Shown here: one piece after another, positions 9,672-22,760 of the stretch
Layout: every line of letters begins with the position of its first letter
How positions within the stretch are numbered: position 1 is the first letter of the stretch
DNA from: Utricularia gibba
Taxonomy: Eukaryota; Streptophyta; Magnoliopsida; Lamiales; Lentibulariaceae
NCBI GenBank assembly: GCA_002189035.1
Contig: NEEC01000244.1
Span: forward strand, 1-53,381
Reading direction: 5' to 3'
DNA length: 53,381 bases
Notes under the pieces: generated by a model
Databases searched by the model: none
Told to the model about the DNA's origin: nothing
The model's input: only the letters and a program-made list of their open reading frames with translations
Program-made: the position numbers and the translations under genes

Positions 9672-12600
9672 GAACCTTGGGTCCGGATGAACTTCCCAAC
9701 GAAAGCACCCACCCAAAAACGACAAGCTTTTCCTTCAGAAACAATGTAGGCAGCTGCCGAAAACCCAACGTTAATAAATGGATCACTTTTTTTGCCGGGC
9801 TACAAATGACTATGGGCCCGAGTTCGAGACCTCCGCCGATCCTAGTGCCCCTCGAGAGCGCCTCCTCAAATAAAAGCTTGTGGATGAGAAAACCATTTGG
9901 GTGCTCATGACATCCTAACTTCAATAAATGCATCACGATTTTCGTCGAATAGGACCCGATTGGGCTCAGGAGTCGAACCGAACCTTGGGTCCGGATGAAC
10001 TTCCCAACGAAAGCACCCACCAAAAAAGACAAGCTTTTCCTTCAGAAACCATGTAGGCAGCTGCCGAAAACCCAACGTTAATAAATGGATCACTTTTTTG
10101 CCGGGCTACAAATGACTATGGGCCCGAGTTCGACCGACCTCCGGCCCGATCCTGTGCCCCTCGAGAGCGCCTCCTCAAATAAAAAGCTGTGGTTGAGAAA
10201 ACCATTGGGGGTGCTCATGACATCCTAACTTCAATAAATGCATCACGATTTTCGTCGAATAGGACCCGATTGGGCTCAGGAGTCGAACAGAACCTTGGGT
10301 CCGGATGAACTTCCCAACGAAAGCACCCACCCAAAAACGACAAGCTTTTCCTTCAGAAACAATGTAGGCAGCTGCCGAAAACCCAACGTTAATAAATGGA
10401 TCACTTTTTTTCCCGGGCTACAAATGACTATGGGCCCGAGCCCGACCCGACCTCGGCCCGATCCTGGTGCCCCTCGAGAGCGCCTCCTCAAATATAAAGC
10501 TTGTGGATGAGAAAACCATTTGGGGTGCTCATGACATCCTAACTTCAATAAATGCATCACGATTTTCGTCGAATAGGACCCGATTGGGCTCAGGAGTCGA
10601 ACAGAACCTTGGGTCCGGATGAACTTCCCAACGAAAGCACCCACCCAAAAACGACAAGCTTTTCCTTCAGAAACATGTAGGCAGCTGCCGAAAACCCAAC
10701 GTTAATAAATGGATCACTTTTTTTGCCGGGCTACAAATGACTATGGGCCCGAGTTCGACGACCTCCGGCCGATCCTAGTGCCCCGAGAGCGCCTCCTCAA
10801 ATAAAAAGCATGTGGTTGAAAACCATTTGGGGTGCTCATGACATCCTAACTTCAATAAATGCATCACGATTTTCGTCGAATAGGACCCGATTGGGCTCAG
10901 GAGTCGAACGAACCTTGGGTCCGGATGAACTTCCCAACGAAAGCACCCACCAAAAACGACAAGCTTTTCCTTCAGAAACCATGTAGGCAGCTGCCGAAAA
11001 CCCAACGTTAATAAATGGATCACTTTTTTTCCCGGGCTACAAATGACTATGGGCCCGAGCCGACCCGACCTCCGGCCCGATCCTGGTGCCCCTCGAGAGC
11101 GCCTCCTCAAATATAAAAGCTTGTGGATGAGAAAACCATTTGGGGTGCTCATGACATCCTAACTTCAATAAATGCATCACGATTTTCGTCGAATAGGACC
11201 CGATTGGGCTCAGGAGTCGAACAGAACCTTGGGTCCGGATGAACTTCCCAACGAAAGCACCCACCCAAAAACGACAAGCTTTTCCTTCAGAAACAATGTA
11301 GGCAGCTGCCGAAAACCCAACGTTAATAAATGGATCACTTTTTTTGCCGGGCTACAAATGACTATGGGCCCGAGTTCGATGACTCCGGCCAATCCTAGTG
11401 CCCCTCGAGAGCGCCTCCTCAAATAAAAGCTTGTGGATGAGAAAACCATTTGGGGCTCATGACATCCTAACTTCAATAAATGCATCACGATTTTCGTCGA
11501 ATAGGACCCGATTGGGCTCAGGAGTCGAACCGAACCTTGGGTCCGGATGAACTTCCCAACGAAAGCACCCACCCAAAAACGACAAGCTTTTCCTTCAGAA
11601 ACATGTAGGCAGCTGCCGAAAACCCAACGTTAATAAATGGATCACTTTTTTTCCCGGCTACAAATGACTATGGGCCCGAGCCGACCCGACCTCCGGCCCG
11701 ATCCTGGTGCCCCTCGAGAGCGCCTCCTCAAATAAAAGCTTGTGGATGAGAAAACCATTTGGGGCTCATGACATCCTAACTTCAATAAATGCATCACGAT
11801 TTTCGTCGAATAGGACCCGATTGGCTCAGGAGTCGAACCGAACCTTGGGTCCGGATGAACTCCCAACGAAAGCACCCACCCAAAAAAGACAAGCTTTTCC
11901 TTCAGAAACATGTAGGCAGCTGCCGAAAACCCAACGTTAATAAATGGATCACTTTTTTGCCGGGCTACAAATGACTATGGGCCCGAGTTCGATATGACCT
12001 CCGCCCGATCCTAGTGCCCCTCGAGAGCGCCTCCTCAAATAAAAAGCTGTGGTTGAGAAAACCATTTGGGGTGCTCATGACATCCTAACTTCAATAAATG
12101 CATCACGATTTTCGTCGAATAGGACCCGATTGGGCTCAGGAGTCGAACCGAACCTTGGGTCCGGACGAACTTCCCAACGAAAGCACCCACCAAAAACGAC
12201 AAGCTTTTCCTTCAGAAACCATGTAGGCAGCTGCCGAAAACCCAACGTTAATAAATGGATCACTTTTTTTCCGGGCTACAAATGACTATGGGCCCGAGCC
12301 CGACCGACCTCCGGCCCGATCCTGGTGCCCCTCGAGAGCGCCTCCTCAAATAAAAGCTTGTGGATGAGAAAACCATTTGGGGTGCTCATGACATCCTAAC
12401 TTCAATAAATGCATCACGATTTTCGTCAAATAGGACCCGATTGGGCTCAGGAGTCGAACAAACCTTGGGTCCGGATGAACTTCCCAACGAAAGCACCCAC
12501 CCAAAAAGACAAGCTTTTCCTTCAGAAACATGTAGGCAGCTGCCGAAAACCCAACGTTAATAAATGGATCACTTTTTTTGCCGGGCTACAAATGACTATG

Positions 12601-15600
12601 GGCCCGAGCCCGACCGACCTCCGGCCCGATCCTGTGCCCCTCGAGAGCGCCTCCTCAAATATAAAGCTTGTGTTGAGAAAACCATTTGGGCTCATGACAT
12701 CCTAACTTCAATAAATGCATCACGATTTTCGTCGAATAGGACCCGATTGGCTCAGGAGTCGAACCGAACCTTGGGTCCGGATGAACTTCCCAACGAAAGC
12801 ACCCACCAAAAAAGACAAGCTTTTCCTTCAGAAACCATGTAGGCAGCTGCCGAAAACCCAACGTTAATAAATGGATCACTTTTTTTGCCGGGCTACAAAT
12901 GACTATGGGCCCGAGCCCGACCGACCTCCGGCCCGATCCTGGTGCCCCTCGAGAGCGCCTCCTCAAATAAAAAGTGGGTGAGAAAACCATTTGGGGTGCT
13001 CATGACATCCTAACTTCAATAAATGCATCACGATTTTCGTCGAATAGGACCCGATTGGCTCAGGAGTCGAACCGAACCTTGGGTCCGGATGAACTTCCCA
13101 ACGAAAGCACCCACCCAAAAACGACAAGCTTTTCCTTCAGAAACCATGTAGGCAGCTGCCGAAAACCCAACGTTAATAAATGGATCACTTTTTTTGCCGG
13201 GGCTACAAATGACTATGGGCCCGAGCCGATATGACCTCCGGCCCGATCCTAGTGCCCCTCGAGAGCGCCTCCTCAAATAAAAAGCTTGTGGATGAGAAAA
13301 CCATTTGGGGTGCTCATGACATCCTAACTTCAATAAATGCATCACGATTTTCGTCGAATAGGACCCGATTGGCTCAGGAGTCGAACCGAACTTGGGTCCG
13401 GACGAAGTTCCCAACGAAAGCACCCACCAAAAAACGACAAGCTTTTCCTTCAGAAACCATGTAGGCAGCTGCCGAAAACCCAACGTTAATAAATGGATCA
13501 CTTTTTTTCCCGGCTACAAATGACTATGGCCCGAGCCCGACCCGACCTCCCCGATCCTGGTGCCCCTCGAGAGCGCCTCCTCAAATAAAAGCTTGTGGAT
13601 GAGAAAACCATTTGGGGTGCTCATGACATCCTAACTTCAATAAATGCATCACGATTTTCGTCGAATAGGACCCGATTGGGCTCAGGAGTCGAACCGAACC
13701 TTGGGTCCGGATGAACTTCCCAACGAAGCACCCACCAAAAACGACAAGCTTTTCCTTCAGAAACATGTAGGCAGCTGCCGAAAACCCAACGTTAATAAAT
13801 GGATCACTTTTTTTGCCGGGCTACAAATGACTATGGGCCACGACAAGACCTCCGGCCCGATCCTAGTGCCCCTCGAGAGCGCCTCCTCAAATAAAAGCAT
13901 GTGGTTGAGAAAACCATTTGGGGTGCTCATGACATCCTAACTTCAATAAATGCATCACGATTTTCGTCGAATAGGACCCGATTGGGCTCAGGAGTCGAAC
14001 AGAACCTTGGGTCGGATGAACTTCCCAACGAAAGCACCCACCAAAAACGACAAGCTTTTCCTTCAGAAACCATGTAGGCAGCTGCCGAAAACCCAACGTT
14101 AATAAATGGATCACTTTTTTTCCGGGCTACAAATGACTATGGGCCGAGCCCGACCCGACCTCCGGCCCGATCCTGGTGCCCCTCGAGAGCGCCTCCTCAA
14201 ATATAAAGCTTGTGGATGAGAAAACCATTTGGGGTGCTCATGACATCCTAACTTCAATAAATGCATCACGATTTTCGTCGAATAGGACCCGATTGGGCTC
14301 AGGAGTCGAACAGAACCTTGGGTCCGGATGAACTTCCCAACGAAAGCACCCACCCAAAAACGACAAGCTTTTCCTTCAGAAACAATGTAGGCAGCTGCCG
14401 AAAACCCAACGAATAAATGGATCACTTTTTTCCCGGGCTACAAATGACTATGGGCCCGAGCCCGACCGACCTCCGGCCCGATCCTGGTGCCCCTCGAGAG
14501 CGCCTCCTCAAATATAAAGCTTTGTTGAGAAAACCATTTGGGGCTCATGACATCCTAACTTCAATAAATGCATCACGATTTTCGTCGAATAGGACCCGAT
14601 TGGGCTCAGGAGTCGAACCGAACCTTGGGTCCGGATGAACTTCCCAACGAAGCACCACCCAAAAAACGACAAGCTTTTCCTTCAGAAACCATGTAGGCAG
14701 CTGCCGAAAACCCAACGTTAATAAATGGATCACTTTTTTTGCCGGGCTACAAATGACTATGGGCCCGAGTTCGACCGACCTCCGGCCCGATCCTGTGCCC
14801 CTCGAGAGCGCCCCTCAAATAAAAAGCTGTGGTTGAGAAAACCATTTGGGGTGCTCATGACATCCTAACTTCAATAAATGCATCACGATTTTCGTCGAAT
14901 AGGACCCGATTGGGCTCAGGAGTCGAACAGAACCTTGGGTCCGGATGAACTTCCCAACGAAAGCACCACCCCAAAAACGACAAGCTTTTCCTTCAGAAAC
15001 AATGTAGGCAGCTGCCGAAAACCCAACGTTAATAAATGGATCACTTTTTTCCGGGCTACAAATGACTATGGCCCCGAGCCCGACCTGACCTCCGGCCCGA
15101 TCCTGGTGCCCCTCGAGAGCGCCTCCTCAAATATAAAGCTTTGTTGAGAAAACCATTTGGGGCTTATGACATCCTAACTTCAATAAATGCATCACGATTT
15201 TCGTCGAATAGGACCCGATTGGCTCAGGAGTCGAACCGAACTTGGGTCCGGACGAAGTTCCCAACGAAGCACCCACCCAAAAAAGACAAGCTTTTCCTTC
15301 AGAAACCATGTAGGCAGCTGCCGAAAACCCAACGTTAATAAATGGATCACTTTTTTGCCGGGCTACAAATGACTATGGGCCCGAGCCGATATGACCTCCG
15401 GCCCGATCCTAGTGCCCCTCGAGAGCGCCTCCTCAAATAAAAAGCATGTGGTTGAGAAAACCATTTGGGGTGCTCATGACATCCTAACTTCAATAAATGC
15501 ATCACGATTTTCGTCGAATAGGACCCGATTGGGCTCAGGAGTCGAACAGAACCTTGGGTCCGGATGAACTTCCCAACGAAAGCACCCACCCAAAACGACA

Positions 15601-15655
15601 AGCTTTTCCTTCAGAAACCATGTAGGCAGCTGCCGAAAACCCAACGTTAATAAAT

Positions 15656-15942
15656 GGATCACTTTTTTTGCCGGGCTACAAATGACTATGGGCCCGAGCC
15701 GACGACCTCCGGCCCGATCCTAGTGCCCCTCGAGAGCGCCTCCTCAAATAAAAAGCATGTGGAGAGACCATCCTTTCAATAAATGCATCACGATTTTCGT
15801 CGAATAGGACCCGATTGGGCTCAGGAGTCGAACAGAACCTTGGGTCCGGATGAACTTCCCAACGAAAGCACCCACCCAAAAACGACAAGCTTTTCCTTCA
15901 GAAACAATGTAGGCAGCTGCCGAAAACCCAACGTTAATAAAT
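15656..15942 (+). repeat. Monomer with internal deletion (287 bp)
   Basis: Between about 15760 and 15782 the sequence runs AGCATGTGGAGAGACCATCC then TTTCAATAAATGC. Most of TTGAGAAAACCATTTGGGG and TGCTCATGACATCCTAAC has been lost or compressed. The rest of the monomer is normal. It is a private deletion, not seen elsewhere in the array. Confidence 0.8.
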
Positions 15943-18900
15943 GGATCACTTTTTTTGCCGGGCTACAAATGACTATGGGCCCGAGCCGACCTGACCTCCG
16001 GCCCGATCCTGTGCCCCTCGAGAGCGCCTCCTCAAATAAAAAGCTTGTGGTTGAGAAAACCATTTGGGGTGCTCATGACATCCTAACTTCAATAAATGCA
16101 TCACGATTTTCGTCGAATAGGACCCGATTGGCTCAGGAGTCGAACCGAAAACTTGGGTCCGGATGAACTTCCCAACGAAGCACCCACAAAAAACGACAAG
16201 CTTTTCCTTCAGAAACCATGTAGGCAGCTGCCGAAAACCCAACGTTAATAAATGGATCACTTTTTTTCCGGGCTACAAATGACTATGGCCCGAGCCCGAC
16301 CCGACCTCCGGCCCGATCCTGGTGCCCCTCGAGAGCGCCTCCTCAAATATAAAGCTTGTGGATGAGAAAACCATTTGGGGTGCTCATGACATCCTAACTT
16401 CAATAAATGCATCACGATTTTCGTCGAATAGGACCCGATTGGGCTCAGGAGTCGAACAGAACCTTGGGTCCGGATGAACTTCCCAACGAAAGCACCCACC
16501 CAAAAACGACAAGCTTTTCCTTCAGAAACCATGTAGGCAGCTGCCGAAAACCCAACGTTAATAAATGGATCACTTTTTTTTCCGGGCTACAAATGACTAT
16601 GGCCCGAGCCGACCCGACCTCCGGCCCGATCCTGTGCCCCTCGAGAGCGCCTCCTCAAATATAAAGCTTTGTTGAGAAAACCATTTGGGGCTCATGACAT
16701 CCTAACTTCAATAAATGCATCACGATTTTCGTCAAATAGGACCCGATTGGCTCAGGAGTCGAACAAACTTGGGTCCGGACGAAGTTCCCAACGAAGCACC
16801 CACCCAAAAAGACAAGCTTTTCCTTCAGAAACCATGTAGGCAGCTGCCGAAAACCCAACGTTAATAAATGGATCACTTTTTTTGCCGGGCTACAAATGAC
16901 TATGGGCCCGAGTTCGATATGACCTCCGGCCCGATCCTGTGCCCCTCGAGAGCGCCTCCTCAAATAAAAGCATGTGGTTGAGAAAAACCATTTGGGGTGC
17001 TCATGACATCCTAACTTCAATAAATGCATCACGATTTTCGTCGAATAGGACCCGATTGGGCTCAGGAGTCGAACAGAACCTTGGGTCCGGATGAACTTCC
17101 CAACGAAAGCACCCACCCAAAAACGACAAGCTTTTCCTTCAGAAACAATGTAGGCAGCTGCCGAAAACCCAACGTTAATAAATGGATCACTTTTTTCCCG
17201 GGCTACAAATGACTATGGCCCGAGCCCGACCCGACCCCGGCCCGATCCTGCCCCTCGAGAGCGCCTCCTCAAATATAAAGCTTTGTTGAGAAAACCATTT
17301 GGGTGCTCATGACATCCTAACTTCAATAAATGCATCACGATTTTCGTCAATAGGACCCGATTGGCTCAGGAGTCGAACCGAAACTTGGGTCCGGACGAAT
17401 TCCCAACGAAGCACCCACCCAAAAAGACAAGCTTTTCCTTCAGAAACCATGTAGGCAGCTGCCGAAAACCCAACGTTAATAATGGATCACTTTTTTTGCC
17501 GGGCTACAAATGACTATGGGCCCGAGCGATATGACCTCCGGCCCGATCCTAGTGCCCCTCGAGAGCGCCTCCTCAAATAAAAAGCATGTGGTTGAGAAAA
17601 CCATTTGGGGTGCTCATGACATCCTAACTTCAATAAATGCATCACGATTTTCGTCGAATAGGACCCGATTGGGCTCAGGAGTCGAACAGAACCTTGGGTC
17701 CGGATGAACTTCCCAACGAAAGCACCCACCCAAAAACGACAAGCTTTTCCTTCAGAAACCATGTAGGCAGCTGCCGAAAACCCAACGTTAATAAATGGAT
17801 CACTTTTTTTTGGGCTACAAATGACTATGGGCCCGAGCCGACGACCTCCGGCCAGATCCTAGTGCCCCTCGAGAGCGCCTCCTCAAATAAAAAGCATGTG
17901 GAAAACCATTTGGGGTGCTCATGACATCCTAACTTCAATAAATGCATCACGATTTTCGTCGAATAGGACCCGATTGGGCTCAGGAGTCGAACCGAACCTT
18001 GGGTCCGGATGAACTTCCCAACGAAAGCACCCACCCAAAAACGACAAGCTTTTCCTTCAGAAACAATGTAGGCAGCTGCCGAAAACCCAACGTTAATAAA
18101 TGGATCACTTTTTTCCCGGGCTACAAATGACTATGGGCCCGAGCCCGACCTGACCTCCGGCCCGATCCTGGTGCCCCTCGAGAGCGCCTCCTCAAATATA
18201 AAGCTTGTGGTTGAGAAAACCATTTGGGGTGCTCATGACATCCTAACTTCAATAAATGCATCACGATTTTCGTCGAATAGGACCCGATTGGGCTCAGGAG
18301 TCGAACCGAACCTTGGGTCCGGATGAACTTCCCAACGAAAGCACCCACCCAAAAACGACAAGCTTTTCCTTCAGAAACCATGTAGGCAGCTGCCGAAAAC
18401 CCAACGTTAATAAATGGATCACTTTTTTCCCGGCTACAAATGACTATGGGCCCGAGCCGACCCGACCTCCGGCCCGATCCTGGCCCCTCGAGAGCGCCTC
18501 CTCAAATATAAAGCTTTGGATGAGAAAACCATTTGGGGTGCTCATGACATCCTAACTTCAATAAATGCATCACGATTTTCGTCGAATAGGACCCGATTGG
18601 GCTCAGGAGTCGAACCGAACCTTGGTCCGGACGAACTTCCCAACGAAAGCACCCACCAAAAACGACAAGCTTTTCCTTCAGAACCATGTAGGCAGCTGCC
18701 GAAACCCAACGTTAATAAATGGATCACTTTTTTTGCCGGGCTACAAATGACTATGGCCCGAGCCCGACCCGACCTCCGGCCCGATCCTAGTGCCCCTCGA
18801 GAGCGCCTCCTCAAATAAAAAGCTGTGGTTGAGAAAACCATTTGGGGTGCTCATGACATCCTAACTTCAATAAATGCATCACGATTTTCGTCGAATAGGA

Positions 18901-19647
18901 CCCGATTGGCTCAGGAGTCGAACCGAACCTTGGGTCCGGACGAAGTTCCCAACGAAAGCACCCACCAAAAAACGACAAGCTTTTCCTTCAGAAACCATGT
19001 AGGCAGCTGCCGAAAACCCAACGTTAATAAATGGATCACTTTTTTTGCCGGGCTACAAATGACTATGGGCCCGAGCCCGACCCGACTCCGGCCGATCCTA
19101 GTGCCCCTCGAGAGCGCCTCTCAAATAAAAGCATGTGGTTGAGAAAACCATTTGGGGTGCTCATGACATCCTAACTTCAAAAAAATGCATCACGATTTTC
19201 GTCGAATAGGACCCTTGGGCTCAGGAGTCGAACCGAACCTTGGGTCCGGACAAAGTTCCCAATGAAAGCACCCACCCAAAAACGACAAGCTTTTCCTTCA
19301 GAAACCATGTAGGCAGCTGCCGAAAACCCAACGTTAATAAATGGATCACTTTTTTGCCGGGCTACAAATGACTATGGGCCCGAGTTCGACCCGACCTCCG
19401 GCCAGATCCTAGTGCCCCGAGAGCGCCTCCTCAAATATAAAGCTTGTGGACAGAAAACCATTTGGGTGCTCATGACATCCTAACTTCAAAAAATGCATCA
19501 CGATTTTCGTCGAATAGGACCCCATTGGGCTCAGGAGTCGAACCGAACCTTGGGTCCGGACGAAGTTCCCAAAGCACCCACCCAAAAACGACAAGCTTTT
19601 CCTTCAGAAACATGTAGGCAGGTGCCGAAAACCCAACGTTAATAAAT

Positions 19648-21208
19648 GGATCACTTTTTTGCCGGGCTACAAATGACTATGGGGCCAAGCCCGACCTGAC
19701 CTCCGCCCGATCCTGGTGCCCCTCGAGAGCGCCTCCTCAAATATAAACTTGTGGACAAGAAACCATTTGGGGTGCTCATGACATCCTAACTTCAAAAAAT
19801 GCATCACGATTTTCGTCGAATAGGACCCCATTGGGCTCAGGAGTCGAACAGAACCTTGGGTCCGGATGAACTTCCCAACGAAAGCACCCACCCAAAAAAC
19901 GACAAGCTTTTCCTTCAGAAACAATGTAGGCAGCTGCCGAAAACCCAACGTTAATAAATGGATCACTTTTTTTGCCGGGCTACAAATGACTATGGGCCCG
20001 AGTTCGACCCGACTCCCGGCCAGATCCTAGTGCCCCTCGAGAGCGCCTCCTCAAATAAAAAGCATTGTGGTTGAGAAAACCATTTGGGGTGCTCATGACA
20101 TCCTAACTTGAAAAAATGCATCACGATTTTCGTCGAATAGGACCCGATTGGGCTCAGGAGTCGAACCGAACCTTGGGTCCGGACGAAGTTCCCAATGAAA
20201 GCACCCACCCAAAAACGACAAGCTTTTCCTTCAGAAACCATGTAGGAAGCTGCCGAAAACCCACGTTAATAAATGGATCACTTTTTTTTGCCGGGCTACA
20301 ATTGACTATGGGCCCGAGTTCAATATGACCTCGGCCCGATCCTAGTGCCCCTCGAGAGCGCCTCCTCAAATAAAAAGCTTGTGGTTGAGAAAACCATTTG
20401 GGGTGCTCATGACATCTAACTTCAAAAAATGCATCACGATTTTCGTCGAATAGGACCGATTGGGCTCAAAGTCGAACCGAACCTTGGGTCCGGACGAAGT
20501 TCCCAATGAAAGCACCCACCAAAAAACGACAAGCTTTTCCTTCAGAAACCATGTAGGCAGCTGCCGAAAACCCAACGTTAATAAATGGATCACTTTTTTT
20601 GCCGGGCTACAAATGACTATGGGCCCCAGCCCGACCGACTCCGGCCAGATCCTAGTGCCCCTCGAGAGCGCCTTTCAAATAAAAAGCATGTGGTTGAGAA
20701 AACCATTTGGGGTGCTCATGACATCCTAACTTCAAAAAATGCATCACGATTTTCGTCGAATAGGACCCCATTGGGCTCAGGAGTCGAACCGAACCTTGGG
20801 TCCGGACAAAGTTCCCAAAAAGCACCCACCCAAAAAAGACAAGCTTTTCCTTCAGAAACCATGTAGGCAGCTGCCGAAAACCCAACGTTAATAAATGGAT
20901 CACTTTTTTTGCCGGGGCTACAAATGACTATGGGCCGAGTCGATATGACCTCCGGCCCGATCCTAGTGCCCCTCGAGAGCGCCTCCTCAAATAAAAAGCT
21001 GTGGTTGAGAAAACCATTTGGGGTGCTCATGACATCCTAACTTCAAAAAATGCATCACGATTTTCGTCGAATAGGACCCGATTGGGCTCAGGAGTCGAAC
21101 CGAACCTTGGGTCCGGACGAATTTCCGAACAAAAGCACCCACCAAAAACGACAAGCTTTTCCTTCAGAAACCATGTAGGCAGGTGCCGAAAACCCAACGT
21201 TAATAAAT
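19648..21208 (+). repeat. Pentameric higher-order repeat unit 1 (1561 bp)
   Basis: Five monomers: a (GACAAG, CCCCATTGGG, GAACAGAACC, GATGAAC, AACAATG); b (GGCCAGATCC, TTGAG, CGATTGGG, GACGAAG); c (CTTGTGGTTGAG); d (GACTCCGGCCAGATCC, ATGTGGTTGAG, CCATTGGG, ends CAAAAAGCACC); e (GTCGATATG, TTTCCGAAC, GGCAGGTGCC). The same five-way combination recurs immediately downstream. Confidence 0.75.
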
Positions 21209-22760
21209 GGATCACATTTTTTGCCGGGCTACAAATGACTATGGGCCGAGCCCGACCTGACCTCCGCCGATCCTGGTGCCCCTCGAGAGCGCCTCCTCAA
21301 ATATAAAGCTTGTGGACAAGAAAACCATTTGGGGTGCTCATGACATCCTAACTTCAAAAAATGCATCACGATTTTCGTCGAATAGGACCCCATTGGGCTC
21401 AGGAGTCGAACAGAACCTTGGGTCCGGATGAACTTCCCAACGAAAGCACCCACCCAAAAACGACAAGCTTTTCCTTCAGAAACAATGTAGGCAGCTGCCG
21501 AAAACCCAACGTTAATAAATGGATCACTTTTTTTTGCCGGGCTACAAATGACTATGGGCCCGAGTTCGACCCGACCTCCGGCCAGATCCTAGTGCCCCTC
21601 GAGAGCGCCTCCTCAAATAAAAAAGCATGTGGTTGAGAAAACCATTTGGGGTGCTCATGACATCCTAACTTCAAAAAAATGCATCACGATTTTCGTCGAA
21701 TAGGACCCGATTGGGCTCAGGAGTCGAACCGAACCTTGGGTCCGGACGAAGTTCCCAAAAGCACCCACCCAAAAACGACAAGCTTTTCCTTCAGAAACCA
21801 TGTAGGCAGCTGCCGAAAACCCAACGTTAATAAATGGATCACTTTTTTTGCCGGGCTACAAATGACTATGGGCCCGAGTTCGACCTCCGGCCCGATCCTA
21901 GTGCCCCTCGAGAGCGCCTCCTCAAATAAAAAGCTTGTGGTTGAGAAAACCATTTGGGGTGCTCATGACATCCTAACTTCAAAAATGCATCACGATTTTC
22001 GTCGAATAGGACCCGATTGGGCTCAGGAGTCGAACCGAACCTTGGGTCCGGACGAAGTTCCCAACGAAAGCACCCACCAAAAACGACAAGCTTTTCCTTC
22101 AGAAACCATGTAGGCAGCTGCCGAAAACCCAACGTTAATAAATGGATCACTTTTTTTGCCGGGCTACAAATGACTATGGGCCCGAGCCCGACCCGACTCC
22201 CGGCCAGATCCTAGTGCCCCTCGAGAGCGCCTCCTCAAATAAAAAGCATGTGGTTGAGAAAAAACATTTGGGGTGCTCATGACATCCTAACTTCAAAAAA
22301 TGCATCACGATTTTCGTCGAATAGGACCCATTGGGCTCAGGAGTCGAACCGAACCTTGGGTCCGGATTCCCAAAAGCACCCACCCAAAAAGACAAGCTTT
22401 TCCTTCAGAAACCATGTAGGCAGCTGCCGAAAACCCAACGTTAATAAATGGATCACTTTTTTTGCCGGGCTACAAATGACTATGGGCCGAGATCGATATG
22501 ACCTCCGGCCCGATCCTAGTGCCCCTCGAGAGCGCCTCCTCAAATAAAAAGCATGTGGTTGAGAAAACCATTTGGGGTGCTCATGACATCCTAACTTCAA
22601 AAAATGCATCACGATTTTCGTCGAATAGGACCGATTGGGCTCAGGAGTCGAACCGAACCTTGGGTCCGGACGAATTTCCGAACAAAGCACCCACCAAAAA
22701 CGACAAGCTTTTCCTTCAGAAACCATGTAGGCAGGTGCCGAAAACCCAACGTTAATAAAT
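21209..22760 (+). repeat. Pentameric higher-order repeat unit 2 (1552 bp)
   Basis: The a-b-c-d-e order of unit 1 is repeated. a begins with CACATTTTTT and carries GACAAG, CCCCATTGGG and AACAATG. b has GGCCAGATCC and ATGTGGTTGAG. c has CTTGTGGTTGAG. d has GACTCCCGGCCAGATCC and CCATTGGG. e has ATCGATATG, TTTCCGAAC and GGCAGGTGCC. Confidence 0.78.

Larger units (their letters stand above)
170..19032 (+). repeat. Domain 1: CAATAAATGC/GATGAAC monomer family (~61 copies)
   Basis: About 61 monomers, mean spacing about 309 bp. Nearly all have TTCAATAAATGC; exceptions with TTCAAAAAATGC lie near 1550, 2478 and 6807. Two alternating classes are visible. One has CCTGGTGCC with AAATATAAAGCTTGTGGATGAG-type sequence. 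The other has CCTAGTGCC with AAATAAAAAGC, then ATGTGGTTGAG or TGTGGTTGAG, often preceded by TTCGATATGACC. The SmaI-containing variant TTTCCCGGGCTAC (for example near 490, 3575, 5126, 6052, 8222, 9476, 10410 and 11029) occurs only in this domain and ends near 18430. The GACGAAG box, typical of later domains, appears increasingly from about 13.4 kb, so the right boundary is gradual for some markers. Confidence 0.85.

Noticed and set aside
9661-9720. Complete tRNA gene or SINE
   Set aside because: Only the T-loop/B-box is convincing. The T-stem has a mismatch (TTCGG against CCTGA), no A box, anticodon arm or acceptor pairing could be found on the minus strand.
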